Source: Paenibacillus sp. BSR1-1
Lineage (GTDB): Bacteria > Bacillota > Bacilli > Bacillales > Cytobacillaceae
Reading direction: 5' to 3'
Length of the DNA: 64,000 nt
NCBI RefSeq assembly: GCF_030403775.1
Contig: NZ_JAQMWQ010000001.1
Location: forward strand, 558,001-622,000
In this document: piece after piece, positions 25,520-34,307 of the stretch
Position numbering within the stretch: the stretch's first letter is position 1
How the letters are laid out: every line of letters begins with the position of its first letter
Translations under genes and position numbers: made by a program
The notes under the pieces: model-generated
What the model saw: the letters and a program-made list of their open reading frames with translations, nothing else
Database searches by the model: none
Told to the model about the DNA's origin: nothing

Positions 25520-26467
25520 TTATTTATGAAAAACTGGCTTATAGAATGACCGATTATCCAATGCAAAAATTCGCTCCGAAAATTCACCAGGCTTTACTCT
25601 TTCGAGAGCTCGGTCTAGCATATTCATTTTTGCATCGAGGTTATCAATATAATGAAGAATCTCCGCCTCTTTAATTAATGGCGGTTTCGGGCTGCCCCAT
25701 TCAGCTTTACCATGATGGCTTAGAACCAAATGCTGAAGTATAAGCACTTCCTCACCTGTAATTCCCAGTTCTTCGGCTGCTTTGCCGATTTCATTGATCA
25801 TAATGGTAATGTGCCCTAGTAAATTACCTTGGATTGTATAGACGGTCGAAATGGGTCCAGATAACTCCATTACTTTTCCCATATCATGCAAGATCACTCC
25901 TGCATAGAGTAAGTCTTTATCGAGACTAGGGTACAAGGATGCAATTGCCTTCGCCAGGTCCAGCATGCTAACGACATGATAGGCTAACCCTGATACAAAC
26001 TCATGATGGTTTTTTGTTGCTGCTGGGTATTCCAAGAACGCCTTTTGATGTTTTTTAATTAAATGGCGGGTAATTCGTTGGATGTTTGGATTTTTCATTT
26101 CAAAAATATATGAGGTCAGCTTGCTGACCATCTCATCTTGACTAAGCGGAGCTGTTTCGAGAAAGTCATCCAATTTAACGCCATCTGATGGTCCAGATCG
26201 TCTAATCTGACGAATTTTCAATTGGCTCTTCCCGCGATAATTTTGTAAATCCCCTTGAATTTTGACAATATTTTGGGCTGCATAGGTTTTTTCTTCCTCT
26301 TCACCAACATCCCAGAGCTTTGCCTCTATCTCACCGCTTTGATCCTGAAGGATTAATGTCAAAAACGGCTTGCCATTACTCGCAATTCCTTTTGTTGAAC
26401 TTTTTATTAATAAAAATAATTCAACCTGTTCCCCAATCTCATAATGTAATACACCTTTAGCCAACAT
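25520..26467 (-). CDS. yhaM: 3'-5' exoribonuclease YhaM
   Basis: A 315-residue nuclease with an N-terminal OB fold (about residues 15-95, [19 protein letters not shown]) and a C-terminal HD domain ([43 protein letters not shown]). It trims RNA and single-stranded DNA from the 3' end in a metal-dependent way. ATG at 26467 is behind AAGGAGCG; a GTG two codons earlier overlaps the SD. Third gene of yhaO-yhaN-yhaM, 48 bases after yhaN. Confidence 0.93.
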   Translation of the reverse strand: MLAKGVLHYEIGEQVELFLLIKSSTKGIASNGKPFLTLILQDQSGEIEAKLWDVGEEEEKTYAAQNIVKIQGDLQNYRGKSQLKIRQIRRSGPSDGVKLDDFLETAPLSQDEMVSKLTSYIFEMKNPNIQRITRHLIKKHQKAFLEYPAATKNHHEFVSGLAYHVVSMLDLAKAIASLYPSLDKDLLYAGVILHDMGKVMELSGPISTVYTIQGNLLGHITIMINEIGKAAEELGITGEEVLILQHLVLSHHGKAEWGSPKPPLIKEAEILHYIDNLDAKMNMLDRALERVKPGEFSERIFALDNRSFYKPVFHK

Positions 26468-26515
26468 ATCCACGCTCCTTCTTATAGTACGAGTATAACA
26501 TACCTGGCTATAACT

Positions 26516-29500
26516 CTATGAAATAATCTGAACAGCACCTTTTTCCAACCGAAGAACATTTTCCTTTTTAAAAAAATGAAGGATATGACTATGACACGTG
26601 AAAAATAAAATCTGATTCCCATCCAATTGATTAAGAAGCTGAATAACTTTTTCAGTCCTGCCGGCATCAAAATTTACAAAACTATCGTCAATAATGATTG
26701 GGAAATGGTAGTTTTCATAAAGTGTAGTTGCCAAGGCAAGCCGAACTGCTAAATAAAGCTGTTCTGTTGTCGCTTGACTTAGTTCATTCGCTTCAAATAA
26801 AGTATGGTCTTCCCTTTCAACTAAAAAGCCAGTACCTGATTTTTGCAGATGAATCTTTTGATAGCTGCCATTTGTTAGAAAAGATAGATATCCTTCTGCC
26901 TTTGATATCATCCTTGGTAGATGAATATTCTTGTACCTTTCAATTGTACTTACAAGAATATCCTGTGCCAAACTATAAACCGACCACTCTTTGGCTGTCT
27001 CTTCTAATTCAAATTTTTTCTGTTTATAGTGATGTAGAATATCAGAATACAAGCCGCCTTCTTCAAGTGCCTGGATTTCGTATTTTATTGATGCCAGTTC
27101 CTCTTGGCAGTTCTTTAATTTTGCTTGTAAACCTTGTATTTGGCGATTACATTCAATTAATAATTCCTCACCATTTTGAAGTTGTAAATAGCTGTCTCTT
27201 TCCGGCTCTGAAAGTATGGAGAAATGCAGTTGGCTTTGAATGGATTCAAGACGTTCAAGAAGCTTGCCCTGCTTTGCTGCTTTTTCACCAAGTTCATAGT
27301 ATTTTTGCTCTGAATCTACCTCAGCCTCATCTATGAGCTTTTGGTATTCAAGCTGAAGATGACCTTGTTCTTGCTTTTTTTGCTGCAGTTCAGCTTTAAG
27401 GTCGGCTAATTTTGAAACTCTTTCTTGACTCTTGATCTGTTTTTCATGCTCTTCCTTAAGCTTATTTCGCACTAAATAAGCTGTTTTTTGTAATTCCACA
27501 CTCTTCTCCGGCAAATACCTATTTGCAATTATATTAAGGTCTTTCACAATTTTAGCTTGCTGTTGATTAATGTGTTCAAGTCTTTCAAGTATTTGTTTTT
27601 TCTCACGTAATACTGATTTATATTGTTCAATTAAATGGAAGGCTTCCTGCAAAAAAGTATTGGCAATATACTCAGGAATCTTTAATTCACTGCTTATGGA
27701 AAACAGCTGTTCCTTATTTTGTGCCGCTTCTAGTTCCCATTCCTCAAACTTAGTAATTACCTTTTCATAATGCTTTTGCTGTTGTTCTAACTTAATTTTT
27801 GATTTTTGCAACTGCTCATGGCGGAGATTATCCAGCCTTAATTGTTCCTCCAACTGTGAAAAATCTTTAATTTCAGCTGATTGTAATTTTTGAAGGATTG
27901 CTTTTTCCTTTTCTTTTAATTCGGTTAGCATTGGATCAGGAGTCTTTTGTTTGGAATTATTAAGGCCTCTAATTATGAAAAAGGTGATTATCAAGCATCC
28001 AAGACACCCAAATGCTAATAAATTAACCTGTTTGGTTAACAATCCATATATAGCTATTGCTAGTAATATTAGATCAAAAATAATAAATTGAAACCTTCTC
28101 TGCTTAACAAACCTTGCCTTTTCATTCTTTTCCCGTTCAAGTGCCATTTGGTAAAATTCAAATTTATCTTGTATTGACTTTAATTCTGTCTCTAAACTTT
28201 TTTTATCATTTCCTTGGTTAACTTGTTCAACAAGTAGTTCTCTTTTTTGCTTTGGTAAACAAACGGATTCTGTTAAGCGGATTTCTTTTTCAATTTCCTG
28301 CAAATTGTTTTTTTCGTCTCTAAATTGCGCCTCCAGGTCTTCTTTCGCTTCCTCTAGTTTTTGCTGTTTTCGCGAGACCCTTTCGACCTGATTTTTCATA
28401 TAAATATTAGTATTAATCGAGAGAATTTCTTCTTCATTAATATTCAAATGAAGTCTTTCTTTAATGGCCGCAAGCTTCTCTTCAATTTCTAGCAATTTTG
28501 TTTCACACTGTTTCTTTTCAAGTTTCAATTGATCATGCAGCGGCACTTGATCCAGTGATGATAAAATTGCTGCTTCATTTTCCAATATAGAATGCTCAGG
28601 CTGAATATTTTCTAATTCATTTTTTATTTGAATAATTCTTTCTTCTAGGCTGGCAATTTGGGCATTATAAGGATGAATGAGCTGAGTTAATTTTTCTATT
28701 CTTTCTATTCCACGGGTAGGAAAGGCTATTTCTCCTAGTTCACCGAGATCTTTTTTCGTCCATTTTTCCTCTTTTACGATTGCCTCAATTCTTTTCCATT
28801 CAGATAGTTTTTCTACCTCTTCATGCATTTCCACAAGAGAATGATTTACATTTTCCATTTCCTGCTGGAGCTTTTCTTTTTTATCGACAAGTAGTTCGTA
28901 GTCCTTATTTTTTGCAGCCGCTTTTTTTAATTCTGCACTAATTTCATGAAGTTCTTGAAGTTTTTCATTTATTATAGGTTTCTTTCCTGAGGGTTTAAAG
29001 CGGAAATCTAATTCTTTTTGCAAAATGGATTCAGTTTTCGCTAATTTTTCCGTCCCTAAGGTCCCTGCGGAAAATAAAAACCTTCCAATTTCTTCACCCT
29101 TCATTTGATGAATATTCTGCAGTCCTTGTAAACTAAAGGAAAAAATCGCTTGAAATAAACCCTTATCGAAATTTAAAAGTATTTCTTTCAGCAGTTCCTC
29201 GCCGCCAACCTTCCCATTGTCAATGAGAACCGTTACGTCTCCTGCTGCTTTGCCCTTTACTCGTTCAATGACTGCATATCCGTATTCTTCATGATAAACT
29301 TTTATTTTTCCCCCATATTTATGGTGATGTTTTGGCTCGTAGCGAAGTTCAGTTTGTTGTTTCGTAGGGAATCCAAACAAGACACCATGAATAAATGCCA
29401 TTATCGTCGATTTTCCGGCTTCGTTTTCACCAAAAAAAACTTGGAATTCGGATATGTCATTGATTTTTACATTCTCAAGTTGACCATAGCCATAAATCTG

Positions 29501-29518
29501 TAGCTCGACAATTTTCAA
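26516..29518 (-). CDS. yhaN: SbcC/Rad50-like ATPase YhaN
   Basis: A 1000-residue SMC-type protein: N-terminal Walker A FFGENEAGKSTIMAFIHG, extensive coiled coils from about residue 180 to 880 (Glu/Lys/Gln-rich heptads), and the C-terminal ABC-like half with ELSQATTEQLYLAVRLALA and PIIIDDSFVNFDAGR. Unusual for this class is a hydrophobic pair near residues 475-525 (FIIFDLILLAIAIYGLL, LLAFGCLGCLIITFFII). It probably partners YhaO as a DNA end-processing complex. The start is TTG at 29518 behind GAAGGGAG. It is 20 bases after yhaO. Confidence 0.9.
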   Translation of the reverse strand: MKIVELQIYGYGQLENVKINDISEFQVFFGENEAGKSTIMAFIHGVLFGFPTKQQTELRYEPKHHHKYGGKIKVYHEEYGYAVIERVKGKAAGDVTVLIDNGKVGGEELLKEILLNFDKGLFQAIFSFSLQGLQNIHQMKGEEIGRFLFSAGTLGTEKLAKTESILQKELDFRFKPSGKKPIINEKLQELHEISAELKKAAAKNKDYELLVDKKEKLQQEMENVNHSLVEMHEEVEKLSEWKRIEAIVKEEKWTKKDLGELGEIAFPTRGIERIEKLTQLIHPYNAQIASLEERIIQIKNELENIQPEHSILENEAAILSSLDQVPLHDQLKLEKKQCETKLLEIEEKLAAIKERLHLNINEEEILSINTNIYMKNQVERVSRKQQKLEEAKEDLEAQFRDEKNNLQEIEKEIRLTESVCLPKQKRELLVEQVNQGNDKKSLETELKSIQDKFEFYQMALEREKNEKARFVKQRRFQFIIFDLILLAIAIYGLLTKQVNLLAFGCLGCLIITFFIIRGLNNSKQKTPDPMLTELKEKEKAILQKLQSAEIKDFSQLEEQLRLDNLRHEQLQKSKIKLEQQQKHYEKVITKFEEWELEAAQNKEQLFSISSELKIPEYIANTFLQEAFHLIEQYKSVLREKKQILERLEHINQQQAKIVKDLNIIANRYLPEKSVELQKTAYLVRNKLKEEHEKQIKSQERVSKLADLKAELQQKKQEQGHLQLEYQKLIDEAEVDSEQKYYELGEKAAKQGKLLERLESIQSQLHFSILSEPERDSYLQLQNGEELLIECNRQIQGLQAKLKNCQEELASIKYEIQALEEGGLYSDILHHYKQKKFELEETAKEWSVYSLAQDILVSTIERYKNIHLPRMISKAEGYLSFLTNGSYQKIHLQKSGTGFLVEREDHTLFEANELSQATTEQLYLAVRLALATTLYENYHFPIIIDDSFVNFDAGRTEKVIQLLNQLDGNQILFFTCHSHILHFFKKENVLRLEKGAVQIIS

Positions 29519-29538
29519 TATGTATACACTCCCTTCTT

Positions 29539-30759
29539 TTAAGATTGATAAAGTAATTCGATTAATAGTTTTTCAGCTTGTTTGATTAGATTATCTTGCT
29601 CTTCCTCTGTTAACTGGGATAAATATTTCCTCCCTAATGGATGATTATATAATGGAGTAATGGCCTGGTTTATTTCTTGGTAATTTTCAATCGTCTCAAA
29701 AAGCTCGGCATAAAAATTTGCTTCCGTTTTTAAGTGTTCTTTGTCAATTTGCTGTGACGACATCATCATTAACTCGAAAGTCCATACAAATGATTCTTCT
29801 TCTCGTTCATCCTCAATAAGCAGTTCTAATAGTTCTTCGTTTAACCCCCTTTTTTCCTGTTCATCTTGCAAATAAACATTTTCTAAATGAAGAGTTAAAA
29901 GCGTTCCTGTTTTTTCTTGTCGGATGTCATTTATTTTTGCATGACACAGCTTTAGGATTTCATCAAAAGTATTTGCCTGTGCAGCATCTAGGAACGCTTC
30001 CTGCCACACAATATCAGAGGTTTCTATAAACTTCATATTGACATCCGATTCTGAAAGCTCTACTAAATAGCAGCCTTTTGTTCCTGTTTCCTTCTTATTT
30101 TTCCCCTGAATATTTCCCGGATAAATAATAGGCGGGGATTCCGATAAAACTGCCCGCTTATGGATATGTCCTAGAGCCCAATAATCAAAACATTTTTCAT
30201 TTAGTTCTTGGATGGAGAAAGGCGCGTAGTTATCGTGCTCCGTGCCAGAACTCTCATTGCCATGAAGAATACCGATATGGAAATCGGCCTCTTCTACTTT
30301 CATATATTCATCTATTTTTCTATCGAACACGTGTCTGGTTGGATAACTAAACCCATATAGGTGAACCTTTTCACCACTTCTTGTATTTAACTCCTTAACC
30401 TCAACCTCACTATCAAAAATATGGACATTTGCCGGCATATCCAAATGAACCCATGAACCATTTAAGTGATCGTGGTTTCCATGAATAACAAAAACAGGAA
30501 TATTATGCACTAAAAGCTTCTGCATTTCAGTTCGAAACCGTGACTGAGCACGCAGGCTGCGGTCCTCGCCATCAAATAAATCACCGGCTATAATGACAAA
30601 ATCCACTTGATGGCAGATAGCTGCAGCTGTAAGCTTTTTTAATGCCGTGAAGGTACTTTCTTTAATTCTTGAAAAGATGTCTGGGGGCAAATGTTTTAAT
30701 CCAACCATTGGGCTATCTAAATGCAGATCCGCTGCATGAATAAACGTTATCTTTTTCAT
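29539..30759 (-). CDS. yhaO: SbcD/Mre11-like nuclease YhaO
   Basis: A calcineurin-like phosphoesterase of about 406 residues: HAADLHLDSP, VIIAGDLFDGEDRS, VIHGNHDHLNG, GILHGNE and YWALGHIHKRAVL are the metal-binding motifs of the Mre11/SbcD family. A helical region of about 150 residues follows, likely for YhaN binding. First gene of yhaONM. ATG at 30759 matches the family N-terminus, though its SD (AAAGG) is 12 bases away; TTG at 30765 is six bases from it and is an alternative. Confidence 0.9.
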   Translation of the reverse strand: MKKITFIHAADLHLDSPMVGLKHLPPDIFSRIKESTFTALKKLTAAAICHQVDFVIIAGDLFDGEDRSLRAQSRFRTEMQKLLVHNIPVFVIHGNHDHLNGSWVHLDMPANVHIFDSEVEVKELNTRSGEKVHLYGFSYPTRHVFDRKIDEYMKVEEADFHIGILHGNESSGTEHDNYAPFSIQELNEKCFDYWALGHIHKRAVLSESPPIIYPGNIQGKNKKETGTKGCYLVELSESDVNMKFIETSDIVWQEAFLDAAQANTFDEILKLCHAKINDIRQEKTGTLLTLHLENVYLQDEQEKRGLNEELLELLIEDEREEESFVWTFELMMMSSQQIDKEHLKTEANFYAELFETIENYQEINQAITPLYNHPLGRKYLSQLTEEEQDNLIKQAEKLLIELLYQS

Positions 30760-30841
30760 CAACAAAATATTCCTTTCTTCCTCTTTTCCTTCATTTTAAC
30801 ACCTTTAAAATACGAATGCACGTTCTGTAATAAAAATAATA

Positions 30842-30871
30842 ATAAGCCTTACCAAAAACGGTAAGGCTTAA
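30842..30871 (-). terminator. Terminator of yhaQP
   Basis: AAGCCTTACC / GGTAAGGCTT, a 10-bp stem followed by a T-rich tract on the minus strand. Confidence 0.8.
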
Positions 30872-30876
30872 ACCTT

Positions 30877-32130
30877 CTATTTATTCTTAGTTAATTGTAA
30901 CGCTTTTTTAATATCTTTATAGGAATTTGACTGCCCATACATTAACACTCCACCGCGATATACACGGGCACCAAATACGGCTAAAGCAGCAATTGTGATT
31001 ACAAGGATGGATATTCCTAATATCGCCTCCCACACTGGAATGGTCAGCATCCCAACACGCAAAAACATAATCATTGGTGTAAAAAATGGAATATAGGATG
31101 TAGCCGTAATAAACGCGGCGTCCGGATTTCCAAGCCCAAACATGGCAATCATAAAACCGGCCACCACTAGCAGTGTCATTGGGGTAATCATCTGCTGGAC
31201 ATCTTCAATTCTGCTGACGAGAGAACCTAAAAAGGCCGCGAGTGTAGCATAAAGGAAATAACCAAGAATAAAGAAGATGACAGCATACATAATCGTTACC
31301 CCTGGTATATCTTTAAAGCCGTAAACCCCAAAAAAGCCGTCTTTTAATGAATCCATATTCTTGGTTAATGAGTAATAACCCACGATTAAAAATACTGCCA
31401 GCTGTGTCAGGCTTAATAAACCGATGCCAATAATTTTGGCAAACATTTGCTTAATTGGCGAAACGCTTGATATTAAGATTTCCATGACCCTTGAGGATTT
31501 TTCGGTCGCAACCTCCATCGCAATCATATTGGCATACATAATAACGCTAAAATAAATGATAAAAAGAAGAACATAGACAAGGCCTCTTGCTTGATTCAAT
31601 TCCTCTTCGGTTTTCGCATTTTTTTCTAGTGCAAATTTTTCAAAAGACACTGGTTCATATAGCTTTTCAAGTTGAGTGGGAGTCAAATTTATTTGCGTAG
31701 CGGCAAGCATGGTTTTTACCTGCTGCAAACTAGTCTGCAAGTCCGTATACAAGGACGAATCTGCAATGCTCCTTGCTTTATAGGTTGCTTCCGGAAGCTT
31801 TTCATCATTAAAGCGCAATTGAATAAGTCCTTTAAATTCGCCTTTTCCGATAGCTATTTCCGCTTCTTTTTCTGTTCCATTAAATTTAGTAAGTTTTATA
31901 TCTTTATTTATTGAAGCAGCTTGTTGTTTGAAAGGGTCATAAAGCTTTCCTGTTTCATCGAGCACGGCTACAGTTTCTTTACCGCCATTTTTATCAAATA
32001 TAGAAATGATATTATTTAAATTTGTGAGGGCAAGCACAATCACAACGGTTAAAAGGGTCGTGACAATAAACGATTTGCTTTTTAGTTTGTTAAGATAAGT
32101 ATGAAATAAGATAATCCAAAAATTATTCAT
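30877..32130 (-). CDS. yhaP: ABC-2 type exporter permease YhaP
   Basis: A 417-residue permease of the NatB/YhaP type: one N-terminal helix (SFIVTTLLTVVIVLALTNL), a large extracytoplasmic domain (about residues 45-180), then five to six helices including VLLFIIYFSVIMYANMIAME and a GNPDAAFITATSYIPFFTPM loop. It pairs with the ATPase YhaQ; start and stop overlap by 8 bp. The exported substrate is unknown (NatAB pump sodium). Confidence 0.9.
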   Translation of the reverse strand: MNNFWIILFHTYLNKLKSKSFIVTTLLTVVIVLALTNLNNIISIFDKNGGKETVAVLDETGKLYDPFKQQAASINKDIKLTKFNGTEKEAEIAIGKGEFKGLIQLRFNDEKLPEATYKARSIADSSLYTDLQTSLQQVKTMLAATQINLTPTQLEKLYEPVSFEKFALEKNAKTEEELNQARGLVYVLLFIIYFSVIMYANMIAMEVATEKSSRVMEILISSVSPIKQMFAKIIGIGLLSLTQLAVFLIVGYYSLTKNMDSLKDGFFGVYGFKDIPGVTIMYAVIFFILGYFLYATLAAFLGSLVSRIEDVQQMITPMTLLVVAGFMIAMFGLGNPDAAFITATSYIPFFTPMIMFLRVGMLTIPVWEAILGISILVITIAALAVFGARVYRGGVLMYGQSNSYKDIKKALQLTKNK

Positions 32131-33022
32131 AGGAATTACCTACTTTCTCTATAAAAATATCATTTAAAGAAGGTTCTTCAAGGGCAAATTTTCGGATGAA
32201 TCCTTTCCCTACTATTTCTTTTAATATTTTTTCTGCAACTGGCTCCCCTTCAATCTGCAAATGAACTCCTTCCATTGTTGATTTCGCCCTTACAACTCCA
32301 TGGAAATTTTTTAACTGGTCTAATTCAAAATCAGCATGGATTACAAGATTCTTTTTGCCGAATGCCCGCTTGATTTCTTTTAATGAACCATGTACGACTG
32401 GACTTCCCTTATGCAAAATGCAGAGGTGCTCACACATTTCTTCCACATGCTCCATCCTGTGGCTTGAAAACACAATGGTCGCCCCATTTTCCTTTAAAGT
32501 CAGAACGGCTTCCTTTAACATTTCCACATTAACAGGATCTAGGCCGCTGAAGGGTTCATCGAGAATTAATAATTTTGGCTTATGTAGAACTGCAGCAATA
32601 AATTGGATTTTCTGCTGATTCCCTTTGGAAAGCTCCTCCACCTTCTTATTCTCATACTCTGGTATTTTAAATCGCTCTAGCCATGATTTTAATTCAATTA
32701 GAGCCTCATTTTTTTGCATCCCTCTTAATCTAGCTAAATAAACGAGTTGGTCGCGGACTTTCAGTTTTGGGTACAAGCCTCTTTCCTCAGGAAGATAACC
32801 AACTAAGTGGCTCGCAGAATAATCAATCGCCTTTCCATCCCATGTGATTCTCCCGCCGGTCGAATCCAAAAGTCCTAGAATCATACGGAAGGTCGTGGTT
32901 TTGCCCGCCCCGTTGGCTCCTAAGAAGCCAAACATTTCTCTTTCGGGAATTTCTAAAGATAATTGATCGACAGCCGTAAATTGCCCAAAACGCTTCGTCA
33001 CACCTTCAAGTTTGAGTACCAT
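32123..33022 (-). CDS. yhaQ: ABC transporter ATPase YhaQ
   Basis: A 299-residue NatA-like ATPase: Walker A GFLGANGAGKTTTFRM, signature ELSKGNQQKIQFIAAVL, Walker B LLILDEPFSGLDPV, switch His VFSSHRMEHVEE, plus a C-terminal extension of about 80 residues. ATG at 33022 follows AAGGAGTG; an upstream in-frame extension lacks an SD. Operon with yhaP. Confidence 0.92.
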   Translation of the reverse strand: MVLKLEGVTKRFGQFTAVDQLSLEIPEREMFGFLGANGAGKTTTFRMILGLLDSTGGRITWDGKAIDYSASHLVGYLPEERGLYPKLKVRDQLVYLARLRGMQKNEALIELKSWLERFKIPEYENKKVEELSKGNQQKIQFIAAVLHKPKLLILDEPFSGLDPVNVEMLKEAVLTLKENGATIVFSSHRMEHVEEMCEHLCILHKGSPVVHGSLKEIKRAFGKKNLVIHADFELDQLKNFHGVVRAKSTMEGVHLQIEGEPVAEKILKEIVGKGFIRKFALEEPSLNDIFIEKVGNSYE

Positions 33023-33145
33023 GTAAATCACTCCTTCCGATTTCATACGTACCAATCAGGAAAAAGTTTCAAATTTTTCCTTTGAAAAATATTAAGAATT
33101 ATGTGAAAATAATAGTGATTATTTTTTATTAAAGGGGTATGTACG

Positions 33146-33331
33146 ATGAAAACTTATAAACTAACAGCCTTTGAAGCAAATGGAGAAAAGCTTTTAGATG
33201 AAGCCTTTCAGGCAGAAAATGATGATGATGCTAAGAAGCAAGGTGAAAAACTATTATCAGAAAAAAACCTATTAGAAAAAACACATCGCTGCATCTCACC
33301 AAGCGGAAAGTTATTGTTATTCCATTCTTAA
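33146..33331 (+). CDS. yhzD: YhzD-like small protein
   Basis: A 61-residue soluble protein starting MKTYKLTAFEANGEKLLDEA, acidic in the centre (AENDDDAKKQGEKLL). It resembles the YhzD family found next to yhaQ/yhaR in Bacillus; function unknown. The ATG follows AAAGGGG. It has an 18-bp bidirectional terminator. Confidence 0.75.
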   Translation: MKTYKLTAFEANGEKLLDEAFQAENDDDAKKQGEKLLSEKNLLEKTHRCISPSGKLLLFHS

Positions 33332-33368
33332 AAAAACCAAAGAAGCTCGTGAGCTTCTTTGGTTTTTT
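33331..33368. terminator. Bidirectional terminator yhzD/yhaR
   Basis: AAAAAACCAAAGAAGCTC pairs perfectly with GAGCTTCTTTGGTTTTTT. Confidence 0.92.
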
Positions 33369-33369
33369 A

Positions 33370-34161
33370 TTACTTGCCGATAAAATTTGGCTTCCTTTTC
33401 TCAATAAAGGCCTTAATGCCTTCTTTATGGTCCAAGGTTTCCCGCATTTTCTGCTGGCCGTATTTTTCTAATTCCAAAATTTTCAATAATTGCGGCCGGT
33501 TCTTTTCTGCTAAAATCTTTTTCGTTTTAATCATTGCTTGAACAGGGCGGCCGAGCCAGTCGGTAATTCGTATATGTAATGTTTCATGAAGATCTTCTTC
33601 AGCTAATTCTTGAACAAGCCCCAGCTGATATGCTTCTTCCGCACTCATCATTTTACCGTCCCAAATCACTTGCTTTGCCTTCGTTTCACCTAATCTCTTT
33701 TCTAAAAAGAAATGCCCGCCGCCATCAGGAATAAGGCCAATTCCAATAAAATTCATTGCCAGTTTGCTTGCCTTGTCTGCGATAATATAGTCGGTTGCTA
33801 AGGCTAAACTGAAACCTAATCCGGCAGCAGCACCTGATACAGCACTGATCGTTAATTTTGGGATGCTATAAAGCGTGATAATCAATTCACTAATGTAATC
33901 CATAAGTGGCAAGAAATCGCTCTCATTCATGTTGGAGAGCATGGTTTTAATATCTCCGCCAGCCGAAAAGGCTCGCCCCTTGCCTGTCAGGACAACGATA
34001 TCAATATCATCAGATTCGCTAATTTCCTTTAGTTTATAGATAAGCCCTTTAATAACGTCTATATCCATTGCGTTCATTGATTCTGGACGATTCATTTCTA
34101 CCGTTGCCACGCGGCCTTCTATTTTTACATTGACCTTATCGGAAACAAAATTCATTGCCAA
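33370..34161 (-). CDS. yhaR: Enoyl-CoA hydratase family protein YhaR
   Basis: A 263-residue crotonase-fold enzyme: GKGRAFSAGGDIKTML, then AVSGAAAGLGFSLALATDYI (oxyanion hole) and GIGLIPDGGGHFFLEKRLG. The catalytic position reads IPDGGG where hydratases often have a Glu, as in PaaG/isomerase-type members, so isomerase activity is possible. The start is TTG at 34161, six bases from GGGGGGAG; ATG two codons on is 12 bases away. It follows an acyl-CoA ligase gene by about 150 bases. Confidence 0.85.
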   Translation of the reverse strand: MAMNFVSDKVNVKIEGRVATVEMNRPESMNAMDIDVIKGLIYKLKEISESDDIDIVVLTGKGRAFSAGGDIKTMLSNMNESDFLPLMDYISELIITLYSIPKLTISAVSGAAAGLGFSLALATDYIIADKASKLAMNFIGIGLIPDGGGHFFLEKRLGETKAKQVIWDGKMMSAEEAYQLGLVQELAEEDLHETLHIRITDWLGRPVQAMIKTKKILAEKNRPQLLKILELEKYGQQKMRETLDHKEGIKAFIEKRKPNFIGK

Positions 34162-34307
34162 TTTAAACTCCCCCCTAATAGTTTATTCAGTTCCATTATA
34201 GCTGGAAATGGAAGGAATAAAAACAAACTTTCTTAATATATTGAATTTTCATCAAGAATTTTTCTGCACAGCAAAAGGACAAAAGGCTGAACCCTTTGCC
34301 CTTAATT

